DNA of 64,000 nt from Pandoraea aquatica (lineage in GTDB: Bacteria > Pseudomonadota > Gammaproteobacteria > Burkholderiales > Burkholderiaceae), in contig NZ_CABPSN010000013.1 of NCBI RefSeq assembly GCF_902459565.1, positions 1-64,000 on the forward strand. The letters are read 5' to 3'. A program made the translations under genes and the position numbers. The notes under the pieces were generated by a model, which was not told where the DNA came from, did no database searches, and saw nothing but the letters and a program-made list of their open reading frames with translations. Of this stretch, positions 45,068 through 53,866 are shown piece by piece; position 1 is the first letter of the stretch, and each line of letters begins with the position of its first letter.

Positions 45068-46546
45068 ATGTCAGTCGACGTTTCTTTGTCTCCCGCCGCG
45101 CCTGCGCAGGCGAGTTCTGCGGCATCTTCCGCCGCGCGTGCCGGTGCCCCGGCCGTTATCCGTTCGGCCGCCGATGTCGCGCAACTCGTCAACGAAGGCG
45201 GTGCGCGCGTCTCCAATGCTCGCTGGATCGTGGCGATTGCGCTTGGGGGTGTCTTCCTTGATGCCTACGATCTCGGCGCGCTCGCCTTCGGGTTGAAGGA
45301 CGTTGCCCGCGAATTTCAACTGACCCCGGCTGGCACGGGCATGGTGGCGTCGGCCATCACGTTCGGGGCCATCGTCGGCGCGTTCCTCGGTGGGTACTTC
45401 ACCGACCGGATCGGCCGTTACCGTGTGTTCATGGCCGACATGCTGTGCTTCGTCATTGCCGCCATCGCCTGTGCGCTGGCGCCGAACGAGTACGTGCTCG
45501 CCGGTGCGCGCTTCGTGATGGGGCTGGGCGTCGGTATCGATTTACCCGTCGCCATGGCGTTCCTTGCCGAGTTCTCGAAACTCAAGGGACGTGGCAACAA
45601 GGCGGCGCGGGTGGCGATGTGGTGTCCCACCTGGTACGCGGCAATTTGCGGATCGTATTTGCTGGTGCTGCTGTGCTACTCGGTGTTGCCCGCGTCGCAT
45701 AGCGCGCTGCTGTGGCGGATCATCCTCGGCTTCGGTGCGATTCCTGCGCTGGCCATCATTGCCGTGCGTAGCCGCTACATGAGCGAGTCGCCGGTGTGGG
45801 CCGCGAATCAGGGCGACCTCGAAGGCGCGGCGAAGATTCTCAAGCGTTCGTACGGGATCGATGCCGTTGTGGCGAAGGACGCGGAACGTGTGGCGCAGAA
45901 GCGTCCGGCTGCGTGGAGCAACTACGGCAAGCTGCTGAAAGGCGTGTACCTGCGTCGTACGACGCTCGCGACCATCATCGCGGTGGCGTCGTCGTTCGCG
46001 TATAACGCGGTGGCGTTCGGGCTGCCGGTGATCATCGCCAGCTTCCTCGCGCAGTCGATGCTCACGACGATTCTGATGTCGCTCGCGCTGAACTTGTTGT
46101 TCGCGTTCACGGGCGGGCTGCTGGGCGTGCGTCTGGTGCCGAAGGTCGGTGCGTGGAAGCTGACGGTCGTGGGTTATGCATTCCAGTTGACGGCCCTCGT
46201 GGGTCTGGCGCTCGTGGGCAAGCCGGGCAATGCCGGTGAAGTGGCATGGGCGCTCGGTTTCCTCGCGCTGTTCCTGCTGGGGCAGGGCTTCGGCCCGGGG
46301 GCGCATTCGATGACGTTCGCATCACTGAGCTATCCGACGTCGTTGCGTGGCGTGGGCGTGGGCTTCAACCAGACGTTGATGCGCGCCAGCTCGACCGTCT
46401 CGCTGTTCCTGTTCCCGGTGCTGGCGGCGGCGCTGGCCACCAAGGTGTTCTGGGTGATCGCCATCGCTCCGGCCATCGGGTTGCTGGCGTTGCTGGCGAT
46501 TCGCTGGGAGCCGTCGAATTACGACGTCGATGCAGAAGACTTCTGA
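45068..46546 (+). CDS. MFS transporter (sugar/organic-acid porter type)
   Basis: 492 residues from the ATG at 45068; the frame extends 21 codons upstream. After a long Ala/Ser-rich cytoplasmic leader, 12 spans follow: IALGGVFLDAYDLGALAFGL in helix 1, GGYFTDRIGRYRVFMADM as the loop 2-3 motif, FVMGLGVGIDLPVAMAFLAE in helix 5, SRYMSESPVWAANQGDLEGA after helix 6. Substrate not evident. It is a single-gene unit ended by its own terminator. Confidence 0.87.
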   Translation: MSVDVSLSPAAPAQASSAASSAARAGAPAVIRSAADVAQLVNEGGARVSNARWIVAIALGGVFLDAYDLGALAFGLKDVAREFQLTPAGTGMVASAITFGAIVGAFLGGYFTDRIGRYRVFMADMLCFVIAAIACALAPNEYVLAGARFVMGLGVGIDLPVAMAFLAEFSKLKGRGNKAARVAMWCPTWYAAICGSYLLVLLCYSVLPASHSALLWRIILGFGAIPALAIIAVRSRYMSESPVWAANQGDLEGAAKILKRSYGIDAVVAKDAERVAQKRPAAWSNYGKLLKGVYLRRTTLATIIAVASSFAYNAVAFGLPVIIASFLAQSMLTTILMSLALNLLFAFTGGLLGVRLVPKVGAWKLTVVGYAFQLTALVGLALVGKPGNAGEVAWALGFLALFLLGQGFGPGAHSMTFASLSYPTSLRGVGVGFNQTLMRASSTVSLFLFPVLAAALATKVFWVIAIAPAIGLLALLAIRWEPSNYDVDAEDF

Positions 46547-46591
46547 GCGCTGACGGTTTAGCGCGACGAACGGTACATGCAGAATGTGCGG

Positions 46592-46630
46592 AACGCCACG
46601 GTAGCGTAAAGGCTAGCGTGGCGTTTTTCT
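46592..46630 (+). terminator. Terminator after the MFS transporter
   Basis: AACGCCACG (46592-46600) pairs with CGTGGCGTT (46617-46625), with an inner TAGC/GCTA stem, then TTTTC. Confidence 0.88.
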
Positions 46631-46742
46631 ATGTCGTCGACAAAAAAGCGGCGCTTCGCGTGAAGCGCCGTGCCCCTGATTACGCTGTCGGCGTTAATTC
46701 TGATGAGCGGGACCGGATCGATGCCGCCTGGAATTCAACGGT

Positions 46743-47219
46743 TCAACTCGGACGCGATGACGAGGTCCCGACCAGGGCCGCGCTGCCGCCCATGATGTAG
46801 TTTTCCAGCTGATCGATAGTGAACTGCTGTTCGGTAATGATGGCTTTGACCAGATCGCCGATGGACAGCAGGCCGACCAGCTCGCCGTCTTTCATGACAG
46901 GCAGGTGACGAATGCGATGCTGCGTCATCAGCGTCATGCACTCTTCGTTGGTCTGTTCGGGGCTCACGTAGCGCACCGCGGAGGTCATCACGTCGCGCAC
47001 GGGCGTGTTGACGGAGGTTCGTCCCATCAGCGCGACTTTGCGGGCGTAATCGCGCTCGGTAAAGATGCCGACGATGGCGCGGTCGTCCTCGCTGACCAGT
47101 ACCGCGCCAATGCGGGCTTCGGCCATCAGGGTCAGGGCATCGAGTACCGAATCGGACGGCCGCACTTTATATACCGTGTCGACCGATTTGGATTTCAGGA
47201 TCTGAGCGACTGTTTTCAT
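46743..47219 (-). CDS. CBS-domain-pair protein
   Basis: 158 residues from the ATG at 47219. AGGAG lies seven bases before it but only one base before the ATG at 47225, so the shorter form is preferred. Two CBS motifs: residues about 10-65 (VYKVRPSDSVLDALTLMAEA, then GIFTERDYARKVALMG) and 75-135 (VRYVSPEQTNEECMTLMTQH, then RIRHLPVMKDGELVGLLSIG). Such stand-alone pairs bind adenine nucleotides and act as cytoplasmic energy or redox sensors. Monocistronic by position. Confidence 0.93.
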   Translation of the reverse strand: MKTVAQILKSKSVDTVYKVRPSDSVLDALTLMAEARIGAVLVSEDDRAIVGIFTERDYARKVALMGRTSVNTPVRDVMTSAVRYVSPEQTNEECMTLMTQHRIRHLPVMKDGELVGLLSIGDLVKAIITEQQFTIDQLENYIMGGSAALVGTSSSRPS

Positions 47220-47225
47220 GGTCAT

Positions 47226-47785
47226 TCTCCTGCGGGCTACGGGTACTTACAGCATAGATGAGTGCGCGCTGCGCGTCACATCCGCGTTGACCCCGAGGGA
47301 AATCGGGCCGCCGGCGGGCCTCATTGGTGCATTGCGCCACAATTAGGCGACAAAAGCGTTCAAAAGGGCTTGTGCGGGCCATTTTTTCCACACGGGCGAC
47401 GGAGAAAGGCGTATCCTTCCGGGATCGGCGAAAATTCGCCGATCATCGCCTGACGATCGCGAAATGCTTTATCGGCGCCGCTGACAGCCATGTCCTGCGA
47501 GCCGGATCACTCGCTGTGCCGATGACGCAGACCGAACCGGTCTTCGCCCTCCCGACACGCACTGCTCGTCTTTGTGGCACTGCCGCAATGTGCCTTGTTC
47601 CTTCGAACCATCGCCGCTTTCGGTGCACCGTTTGCCTTCATGGCCGGTCGACCGGGTAGGCTCCTTTTGGCGTTCGATGTGCACCCCCGCTAGTTTTCAG
47701 GGTGCGGGGACGGTATTGGCGAACGAACTTACAGTAACACCGGTGCTGCGCCCCTCGCGAGCGGCACCCTCAAGAGGACACGATA
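47226..47785. other. 560-bp intergenic region with a 22-bp inverted repeat
   Basis: No gene I can support between the CBS gene and infA. It holds the perfect inverted repeat GATCGGCGAA-AA-TTCGCCGATC (47423-47444). The infA start is preceded by AAGAGGA. Confidence 0.55.
47423..47444. repeat. Perfect 10-bp inverted repeat
   Basis: GATCGGCGAA and TTCGCCGATC separated by AA. No T run follows on either strand, so it is more likely an operator or a structured element than a terminator. Confidence 0.6.
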
Positions 47786-48007
47786 TTGGCCAAGGAAGAA
47801 CTGATCGAATTCAGCGGACACGTTTCGGATGTGCTGCCGGATAATCGCTTTCGCGTCACGCTCGAAAACGGCGTGGAAGTGGTGGCATATGCGAGCGGCC
47901 GCATGCAAAAGAACCGCATCCGTATTCTCGCGGGTGACCGCGTGACGTTGGAAATGTCGCCCTATGACCTGAGCAAGGGCCGCATCAACTACCGTCACAA
48001 GAATTAA
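47786..48007 (+). CDS. infA: Translation initiation factor IF-1 (TTG start)
   Basis: 73 residues, the S1/OB fold of IF-1: [60 protein letters not shown] and RINYRH. It starts at TTG with AAGAGGA eight bases upstream. It is not next to ribosomal-protein genes, so it is probably the stand-alone second infA known in Burkholderiaceae. The last four bases overlap the convergent acetyltransferase stop (TTAA serves both stops). Confidence 0.95.
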   Translation: MAKEELIEFSGHVSDVLPDNRFRVTLENGVEVVAYASGRMQKNRIRILAGDRVTLEMSPYDLSKGRINYRHKN

Positions 48008-48462
48008 GTCAGCGACGACGTCTGGCTTTTGCGCGCCAATCTTTGCCCGTCGCGGGCATAGCCATGGCGCGCATAGAAGCGATGCGCGGCGACCCGATGG
48101 TCGCTGCTCGTCACTTCGAATTTCTCGCATCCTTGCTCGTTGAACCACGCGTGAGCGGCCGCCATCAGCGCGTGCCCGACGCCCGAGCCTCTCGCACTTT
48201 CCTCCACCACCAGCGCCGTAATGCGCCCCAGACGCCCCGCCAGATGAAACATGGTGAGCGCGTGCAATCCGATACATCCCACAATCTGTGCGTTTTCGTC
48301 CACGGCGACGAAGGCCGCGTCATCGCCGCCGGCATTCGATAGCGCGATGTTGCGACGAACGATGTCGAGCGGTGTTTCGTAGCCCAACTGCGCGAGCAGC
48401 GCGACGATGCGGGGTGCGTCTTCGGCGATGGCGCGACGTGTGCTGGGCGTGGGCATTGGCAT
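48004..48462 (-). CDS. GNAT family N-acetyltransferase
   Basis: 152 residues (ATG at 48462, or 48456). GNAT core: [20 protein letters not shown], then [20 protein letters not shown], where RGSGVG is the acetyl-CoA pyrophosphate loop, then [11 protein letters not shown] near the C-terminus. Cytoplasmic acetyl transfer to an unknown amine. Its stop overlaps that of infA on the opposite strand. Confidence 0.92.
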   Translation of the reverse strand: MPMPTPSTRRAIAEDAPRIVALLAQLGYETPLDIVRRNIALSNAGGDDAAFVAVDENAQIVGCIGLHALTMFHLAGRLGRITALVVEESARGSGVGHALMAAAHAWFNEQGCEKFEVTSSDHRVAAHRFYARHGYARDGQRLARKSQTSSLT

Positions 48463-48508
48463 CGGGAGCAGGGTTGGAACGGACCAGCGCTTGCGCGCGG
48501 GTCTCAGA

Positions 48509-48808
48509 TCAAAGTTGTTCGAACCGGTCGAAACGACGGCCGGTGTACTCCACTTCGCTTTCGAACTCCATGACGTGCGCGCCGGGCGGTCCGCGCCGCA
48601 TCCATTCGAGCATCTTGTCGACCTGGTCGGGCGTGCCTTGCACCACGGCGAGAATGTCGCCCTCGGGCAGCGCCTGCACCCATCCGCGAACGCCGATCAG
48701 ATGCCCTTCGCGCACGGCCGCATGACGGTACCCCACGCCCTGAATCTTGCCGCGCAGCCGCACAGCCACGGTTTCCAGCGAAGCGCTGGCGGACGAAAAA
48801 GACTTCAT
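48509..48808 (-). CDS. acyP: Acylphosphatase
   Basis: 99 residues from the ATG at 48808 (MKSFSSASAS). The acylphosphatase signature is complete: VRLRGKIQGVGYRHAAVREG with the catalytic Arg, GVRGWVQALPEGDILAVVQG, and a catalytic position where most members have GWVRNxxDG, here GWVQALPEG. So the usual catalytic Asn at that site is replaced by Gln-Ala in the loop; activity may differ. It follows the metallophosphoesterase gene by 14 bases and is probably co-transcribed. Confidence 0.88.
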   Translation of the reverse strand: MKSFSSASASLETVAVRLRGKIQGVGYRHAAVREGHLIGVRGWVQALPEGDILAVVQGTPDQVDKMLEWMRRGPPGAHVMEFESEVEYTGRRFDRFEQL

Positions 48809-48822
48809 CGCATCAAATCCCG

Positions 48823-50052
48823 TTAAACCTTGCCCGGCACGAGCCGGATGCGCGTGATTTCCGACGGCGCGCCGAAGCGCTTCGGCGGTCCCCAATAGCC
48901 TGTTCCCCGGCTCACATAGATGGCGAGACGGCCAAGGCGATGCAGGCCGTGCACGAACGGTTGTTGCAGCGGCACGAAGTACATCCATGGCCAGAATTGT
49001 CCGCCGTGCGTGTGTCCGGAGAGTTGCAGATCGAAGCCGGCTTCCTGCGCGGCGGGGGCGCTGCGCGGTTGATGCGCGAGCAGCACGCGCGGCACGCCTT
49101 CGGGCGCGCCCGCGATGGCCGCCTGCGGATCGCTGCGCTTTTCCGGATCGAACTGATGGGCGGTGAAGTCCGTCACGCCGGCCACCGTCAGCGCTGCGCC
49201 TTCATGGTCAAGCACCACATGCTCGTTTTCGAGGACGGTCAGGCCGATGCGTCGCAGTTCCGCGACCCATGCCGGCGCGCCCGAGTAGTACTCGTGGTTG
49301 CCCGTGCAGACGTAGGTGCCGTGGCGCGAGGTCAGTTGTCCGAGCGGTGCGATATGGTCGCGCAGTGCGGGCACGCCGCCGTCCACCAGATCGCCGGTGA
49401 TGGCGACGAGATCCGGCTTGAGCGCGTTCGACGCTTCGACGATCGCTTCGATATAGCGGCGTCGAATCGTCGAACTCACGTGAATGTCGCTCAGCTGCAC
49501 GATGGTGAAGCCCTTAAGCTCGGACGGTAGGTCGGCGATGGGAATGTCGATCTCGACCACGCGGGCGAGGCGTCGCGCGTTGTAGAAGCCCAGCACCGTC
49601 GACGCGGCCGTCAGTATCAGCACGATGACCGCCGAACGGGTGACGAGCTGCGCGTCGAGTACCGAGAAGGCCATCGCGACACCGAGTACCACGTCGCGCA
49701 GCAGCGTCAGCACGAAGAGCGACGAGAAGATGCCGATGGCGGTCATGCCCGTCCATGTCAGCAGCGTGGCGAGCGGTTCCTTCTGGATGGCGCGGCTCAT
49801 CAGCCCGAGCGGAATCAACACGGTCGAGACGGCGAGCCACAACCCGCCCAACACCTTCCAGCCCATGGCCACCGGCAGGGGTGTCAGCAGACGCCAGCCG
49901 ATGTACGCATGCAACAGCGCAATGATGGCGAGCATCAACCAGCGCGGGCGTGCGGGGAGTGTGCGCTTCGACGACTTGCCGTGCGTGTGGCTCGCGCCGG
50001 GCGGCACATCTGACGTTTGGGACGTCTGGGAAGTCTGAGAGGATTGGGACAT
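48823..50052 (-). CDS. Membrane-anchored metallophosphoesterase (YkuE/YaeI-like)
   Basis: 409 residues. A cytoplasmic Ser/Thr-rich leader and about four membrane spans (residues 35-165) precede the calcineurin-like domain. Metal motifs: VQLSDIHVSST (DxH), AITGDLVDGG (GDxxD), VCTGNHEYYSG (GNHE), LLAHQPR and SGHTHGGQFWPW. Relatives such as YaeI/LpxH-like enzymes cleave phospholipid headgroup or UDP-sugar lipids on the outer face of the inner membrane. First gene of a pair with acylphosphatase. Confidence 0.92.
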   Translation of the reverse strand: MSQSSQTSQTSQTSDVPPGASHTHGKSSKRTLPARPRWLMLAIIALLHAYIGWRLLTPLPVAMGWKVLGGLWLAVSTVLIPLGLMSRAIQKEPLATLLTWTGMTAIGIFSSLFVLTLLRDVVLGVAMAFSVLDAQLVTRSAVIVLILTAASTVLGFYNARRLARVVEIDIPIADLPSELKGFTIVQLSDIHVSSTIRRRYIEAIVEASNALKPDLVAITGDLVDGGVPALRDHIAPLGQLTSRHGTYVCTGNHEYYSGAPAWVAELRRIGLTVLENEHVVLDHEGAALTVAGVTDFTAHQFDPEKRSDPQAAIAGAPEGVPRVLLAHQPRSAPAAQEAGFDLQLSGHTHGGQFWPWMYFVPLQQPFVHGLHRLGRLAIYVSRGTGYWGPPKRFGAPSEITRIRLVPGKV

Positions 50053-50170
50053 AGCGTTGTCGGATCGAAATTCGGGGGAGGCGGACTCTGGCCGTTATGC
50101 GGGCGTGCGGCCCGATTGCAAGGGGCGGACACTCAATTCAGAGACTCGGCACGATTTCCGCCTCGCGCGA

Positions 50171-50566
50171 TCACGCCTTCGTTGCCGGGTACTTTTGCGC
50201 GTTCAGGACAAGTTTGTCGGCGACCGCGCGATTCAGGTCGATGCCAAGCACCATCGTCAGACGCACCAGATACATGGTGATGTCAGCCAGTTCCTGCTCG
50301 ACATGCCGCGCTTCACTCGACTGCATGACGGCATTGGCCTGCGCCTCGGTGTGCCACTGGAAGATCTCGACGAGTTCAGCCACTTCGACCGACAGCGCCA
50401 TCGCGAGGTTCTTGGGCGAATGGTACTGATGCCAGTCGCGGGCATCGGCGAATGCTTGCAGCTCGGCCCGCAGCCCCGTGGTGTCGATGAGGCGGCCGGT
50501 GGGACTCACAGGAGCATCGGCAGCATGCGCGGTGTCGGCGGTGTCGGTTTTCTGAGCGTCGGACAT
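50171..50566 (-). CDS. MazG-like nucleotide pyrophosphohydrolase
   Basis: 131 residues from the ATG at 50566; the frame continues upstream through the divergent ferredoxin gene, which is not credible. An N-terminal disordered tail leads to the all-alpha NTP-PPase core: WHQYHSPKNLAMALSVEVAE, ELVEIFQWHTEAQA, and EQELADITMYLVRL, supplying the ExxE and ExxD metal motifs. It resembles the RS21-C6/dCTPase type that removes non-canonical dNTPs. Divergent from the ferredoxin gene. Confidence 0.92.
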   Translation of the reverse strand: MSDAQKTDTADTAHAADAPVSPTGRLIDTTGLRAELQAFADARDWHQYHSPKNLAMALSVEVAELVEIFQWHTEAQANAVMQSSEARHVEQELADITMYLVRLTMVLGIDLNRAVADKLVLNAQKYPATKA

Positions 50567-50678
50567 GAGATTCGAGAGGCGAAAGTGGGTTATGGTAGCG
50601 CGTTGCTGCAAGATTCGCCGCGTAGCACGTCCGTCGCTTTCGAGCGCCCCCGACCGCTCACCGTAGCCGCTTCCGTCC

Positions 50679-51086
50679 TTGAATCGCGCCATCTCCGCTA
50701 CCCCTGACACGGGATCGTCTCCTGCCGATGGGCACAACCACGACGCCCGCGACGCAAAGCGCGTCAAGCCCGTCAAGCCCGTCAAGACGTACCGCGTCAC
50801 ACTCATGCCCTCAGGCTGGCAGTTCGACGCGCCGGTCGACATGCCGATCCTGCTCGCAGCGCAGGCGGCGGGCATCAAGCTGCCGAGCCTGTGTCGCAAC
50901 GGCACGTGTCGTGCTTGTTTATGCCAAGCGCAGACCGGTGGCGTGGGGGCACCTGTGACGTACCGGATCGAGTGGCCCGGTCTGTCGCGCGACGAGAAGA
51001 TGCAAGGGTGGCTGCTGCCGTGCTGCGCGTACGCCAGCGCCGACCTCGTGATCGACGCGTCCGATGCCGTGCGTGCTGCGCTTTGA
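50679..51086 (+). CDS. 2Fe-2S ferredoxin-like protein
   Basis: 135 residues from a TTG at 50679; the true start is uncertain because there is no suitable in-frame ATG. Residues about 38-125 form the plant-type 2Fe-2S domain: PILLAAQAAGIKLPSLCRNG, then TCRACLC gives the CX4CX2C cluster site, and LLPCCAYASADLVID supplies the fourth cysteine. Unusual VKPVKPVK repeat before the domain. It transfers electrons to an unknown partner; the EttA gene follows 66 bases later. Confidence 0.85.
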   Translation: MNRAISATPDTGSSPADGHNHDARDAKRVKPVKPVKTYRVTLMPSGWQFDAPVDMPILLAAQAAGIKLPSLCRNGTCRACLCQAQTGGVGAPVTYRIEWPGLSRDEKMQGWLLPCCAYASADLVIDASDAVRAAL

Positions 51087-51152
51087 TAAACTTGCCGCTA
51101 TCTGGCGCTCGCGCGTGAGCCGTCATAACCGTTTCAGGATCAGGAAAGCCGA

Positions 51153-52820
51153 ATGGCACAGTACGTATTCAGCATGAACCGCGTGGGCAAGATTGTTCCG
51201 CCCAAGCGTCACATCCTCAAGGACATCTCCCTGTCGTTCTTCCCGGGTGCCAAGATCGGCGTGCTGGGCCTGAACGGTTCGGGCAAATCGACGCTGCTCA
51301 AGATCATGGCCGGCGTCGACAAGGAGATCGAGGGTGAAGCGATCCCGATGGCCAACCTGAACATCGGTTATCTGCCGCAGGAGCCGCAACTCGATCCCGA
51401 GCAGACCGTGCGCGAAGCCGTCGAAGGCGGCATGGGCGAGATCATGGAAGCCCGCACGAAGCTCGACGAAATCTACGCCGCATACGCCGAGCCGGATGCC
51501 GACTTCGACGCGCTGGCCGCCGAGCAGGCCAAGTACGAAGCGATCCTCGCGGCGAGCGACGGCAACAATATCGAGCAGACGCTGGAAGTCGCTGCCGACG
51601 CGCTGCGTCTGCCGGCATGGGACGCCAAGATCGGCGTGCTCTCCGGCGGTGAAAAGCGCCGCGTGGCGCTGGCCCGTCTGCTGCTCTCGAAGCCGGACAT
51701 GCTCTTGCTCGACGAACCGACCAACCACCTGGACGCCGAATCCGTCGACTGGCTCGAACAGTTCCTCACGCGATTCCCGGGCACGGTCGTCGCCGTCACC
51801 CACGATCGTTACTTCCTCGACAACGCGGCCGAGTGGATTCTCGAACTCGACCGGGGTCACGGCATTCCGTGGAAGGGCAACTACAGCTCCTGGCTCGACC
51901 AGAAGGAACAACGCCTGAAGCAGGAAGAGTCGAGCGAATCGGCGCGTCAGAAGGCGCTCAAGAAGGAATTGGAGTGGGTGCGTCAGAACCCGAAGGGCCG
52001 TCAGGCGAAGTCGAAGGCGCGTCTTGCCCGTTTCGACGAGCTGAACAGCCAGGAATACCAGAAGCGCAACGAAACCCAGGAAATCTTCATCCCGGTGGGT
52101 GAGCGTCTGGGTAACGAAGTGGTCGAGTTCAAGAACGTGTCGAAGGCTTTCGGCGACCGTCTGCTGATCGACGATCTGAGCTTCCAGGTGCCGCCGGGCG
52201 CCATCGTCGGCATCATTGGCCCGAACGGTGCCGGTAAGTCGACTTTCTTCAAGATGCTTACGGGTCGTGAGCAGCCGGACAGCGGCGAGATCAAGGTCGG
52301 TCCGACCGTCAAGATGGCGTACGTCGACCAGAGCCGCGATGCGCTGGACGGCACGAAGACCGTGTTCGAAGAGATTTCGGGCGGTGCCGACGTGCTGACG
52401 GTGGGCAAGTACGAAACGCCGTCGCGTGCCTACATCGGCCGCTTCAACTTCAAGGGCTCGGACCAGCAGAAGCAGGTCGGTTCGCTCTCCGGCGGTGAGC
52501 GTGGCCGCCTGCACATGGCCAAGACGCTGATCTCCGGCGGCAATGTGTTGCTGCTCGATGAACCGTCGAACGATCTGGACGTCGAAACCTTGCGTGCACT
52601 CGAGGACGCGCTGCTCGAGTTCGCCGGTTGTGTGATGGTCATCTCGCACGATCGCTGGTTCCTCGATCGTATCGCCACGCACATTCTGGCCTTCGAAGGC
52701 GACTCGCATGTCGAGTTCTTCCCGGGCAATTATCAGGAGTACGAGGCCGACAAGAAGAAGCGCCTCGGCGAGGAGGCAGCAAAACCGAAGCGAATCCGCT
52801 ACAAGCCGATCGCGCGGTAA
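51153..52820 (+). CDS. ettA: Energy-dependent translational throttle protein EttA (ABC-F)
   Basis: 555 residues, the expected length. First ABC domain: [52 protein letters not shown]. The interdomain linker (residues about 245-310) and EttA-type arm ([20 protein letters not shown], residues 95-140) are present. Second ABC domain: [44 protein letters not shown]. It binds the ribosomal E site and gates the first translation steps by ATP/ADP ratio. Own terminator directly downstream. Confidence 0.97.
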   Translation: MAQYVFSMNRVGKIVPPKRHILKDISLSFFPGAKIGVLGLNGSGKSTLLKIMAGVDKEIEGEAIPMANLNIGYLPQEPQLDPEQTVREAVEGGMGEIMEARTKLDEIYAAYAEPDADFDALAAEQAKYEAILAASDGNNIEQTLEVAADALRLPAWDAKIGVLSGGEKRRVALARLLLSKPDMLLLDEPTNHLDAESVDWLEQFLTRFPGTVVAVTHDRYFLDNAAEWILELDRGHGIPWKGNYSSWLDQKEQRLKQEESSESARQKALKKELEWVRQNPKGRQAKSKARLARFDELNSQEYQKRNETQEIFIPVGERLGNEVVEFKNVSKAFGDRLLIDDLSFQVPPGAIVGIIGPNGAGKSTFFKMLTGREQPDSGEIKVGPTVKMAYVDQSRDALDGTKTVFEEISGGADVLTVGKYETPSRAYIGRFNFKGSDQQKQVGSLSGGERGRLHMAKTLISGGNVLLLDEPSNDLDVETLRALEDALLEFAGCVMVISHDRWFLDRIATHILAFEGDSHVEFFPGNYQEYEADKKKRLGEEAAKPKRIRYKPIAR

Positions 52821-52826
52821 TGCAGG

Positions 52827-52850
52827 AAAAGGCGCCGCAAGGCGCCTTTT
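52827..52850 (+). terminator. Terminator of ettA
   Basis: AAAAGGCGCC (52827-52836), loop GCAA, GGCGCCTTTT (52841-52850): a perfect 10-bp stem ending in T's, seven bases after the stop. Confidence 0.95.
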
Positions 52851-52985
52851 CTGTTTGTGCGGCGGCCGGACTCGCCCATCGATGCGGGGACGTCCGCCAT
52901 CAGCCAGTGTTCGACGAGCCATGCGCACGTGTCACATCGTGCCACGTTGCATGGTCCGCCATTTTGACGAATCAGGAGTGTGCAA

Positions 52986-53783
52986 ATGAGCCAGTCGGTG
53001 AATCAGTTGAATGGGAAAGTCGCGGTGGTGACGGGTGCCGCCAGCGGCATCGGTAAGGAGATTGCGCTGACACTGGCGCGTGCCGGTGCGGCCATCGCGA
53101 TTGCGGATCTGAACCAGCAGGGTGCGGACGCCGTTGCCGAAGAGATCAAGGCGGCCGGTGGCCGCGCCATCGGGGTGGCGATGGACGTCACCAACGAAGA
53201 GGCGGTGAATAGCGGCATCGACAAGGTCGCCGAGACGTTCGGTTCCATCGACATCCTGATCTCGAACGCGGGTATTCAGATCGTCAATCCGATCGAGAAC
53301 TACGCGTTCTCGGATTGGAAGAAGATGCAGGCGATTCACGTCGACGGCGCGTTTCTGACGACCAAGGCGGCGCTCAAGCACATGTACAAGGACGATCGCG
53401 GTGGCATCGTCATCTACATGGGTTCGGTGCACTCGCATGAGGCGTCGCCGCTGAAGTCGGCGTACGTGGCGGCCAAGCATGCATTGCTCGGCCTCGCTCG
53501 CGTGCTGGCGAAGGAAGGCGCGAAGCATAACGTGCGCTCGCACGTCATCTGCCCGGGCTTCGTGCGTACGCCGCTCGTCGACAAGCAGATTCCGGAGCAG
53601 GCCAAGGAGCTTGGCATTTCGGAAGACGAAGTCATCAAGAAGGTGATGCTCGGCGGCACCGTCGACGGTGTGTTCACCACGGTGGACGACGTCGCCCAGA
53701 CCGCGCTGTTCCTCGCGACGTTCCCGAGCGCCGCGTTCACCGGACAGTCGTTCGTCGTGAGCCACGGCTGGTTCATGCAGTAA
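52986..53783 (+). CDS. bdhA: 3-hydroxybutyrate dehydrogenase
   Basis: 265 residues from the ATG at 52986, with AGGAG seven bases upstream; the GTG at 52980 is too close to that site. Classical [38 protein letters not shown], catalytic Ser in [11 protein letters not shown] and [25 protein letters not shown] is the substrate loop typical of D-3-hydroxybutyrate dehydrogenases. It oxidises 3-hydroxybutyrate to acetoacetate in poly-hydroxybutyrate turnover. Followed by a patatin gene, a pairing common in burkholderias. Confidence 0.95.
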   Translation: MSQSVNQLNGKVAVVTGAASGIGKEIALTLARAGAAIAIADLNQQGADAVAEEIKAAGGRAIGVAMDVTNEEAVNSGIDKVAETFGSIDILISNAGIQIVNPIENYAFSDWKKMQAIHVDGAFLTTKAALKHMYKDDRGGIVIYMGSVHSHEASPLKSAYVAAKHALLGLARVLAKEGAKHNVRSHVICPGFVRTPLVDKQIPEQAKELGISEDEVIKKVMLGGTVDGVFTTVDDVAQTALFLATFPSAAFTGQSFVVSHGWFMQ

Positions 53784-53800
53784 GCGCACGTGGCAGTTCG

Positions 53801-53829
53801 CCGCCCCGGCAGCGACGTTGCCGGGGCGG
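53801..53829 (+). terminator. Hairpin between bdhA and the patatin gene
   Basis: CCGCCCCGGC (53801-53810) pairs with GCCGGGGCGG (53820-53829), nine-base loop, no T run. It may attenuate read-through into the patatin gene rather than end transcription. Confidence 0.5.
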
Positions 53830-53866
53830 TGTTCATCATCAGGTACCCAGCATCAGGAGAACGGTC

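Noticed and set aside
47324-47659. 111-codon plus-strand frame before infA
   Set aside because: No ribosome site, no domain, composition unlike neighbouring genes; treated as intergenic.
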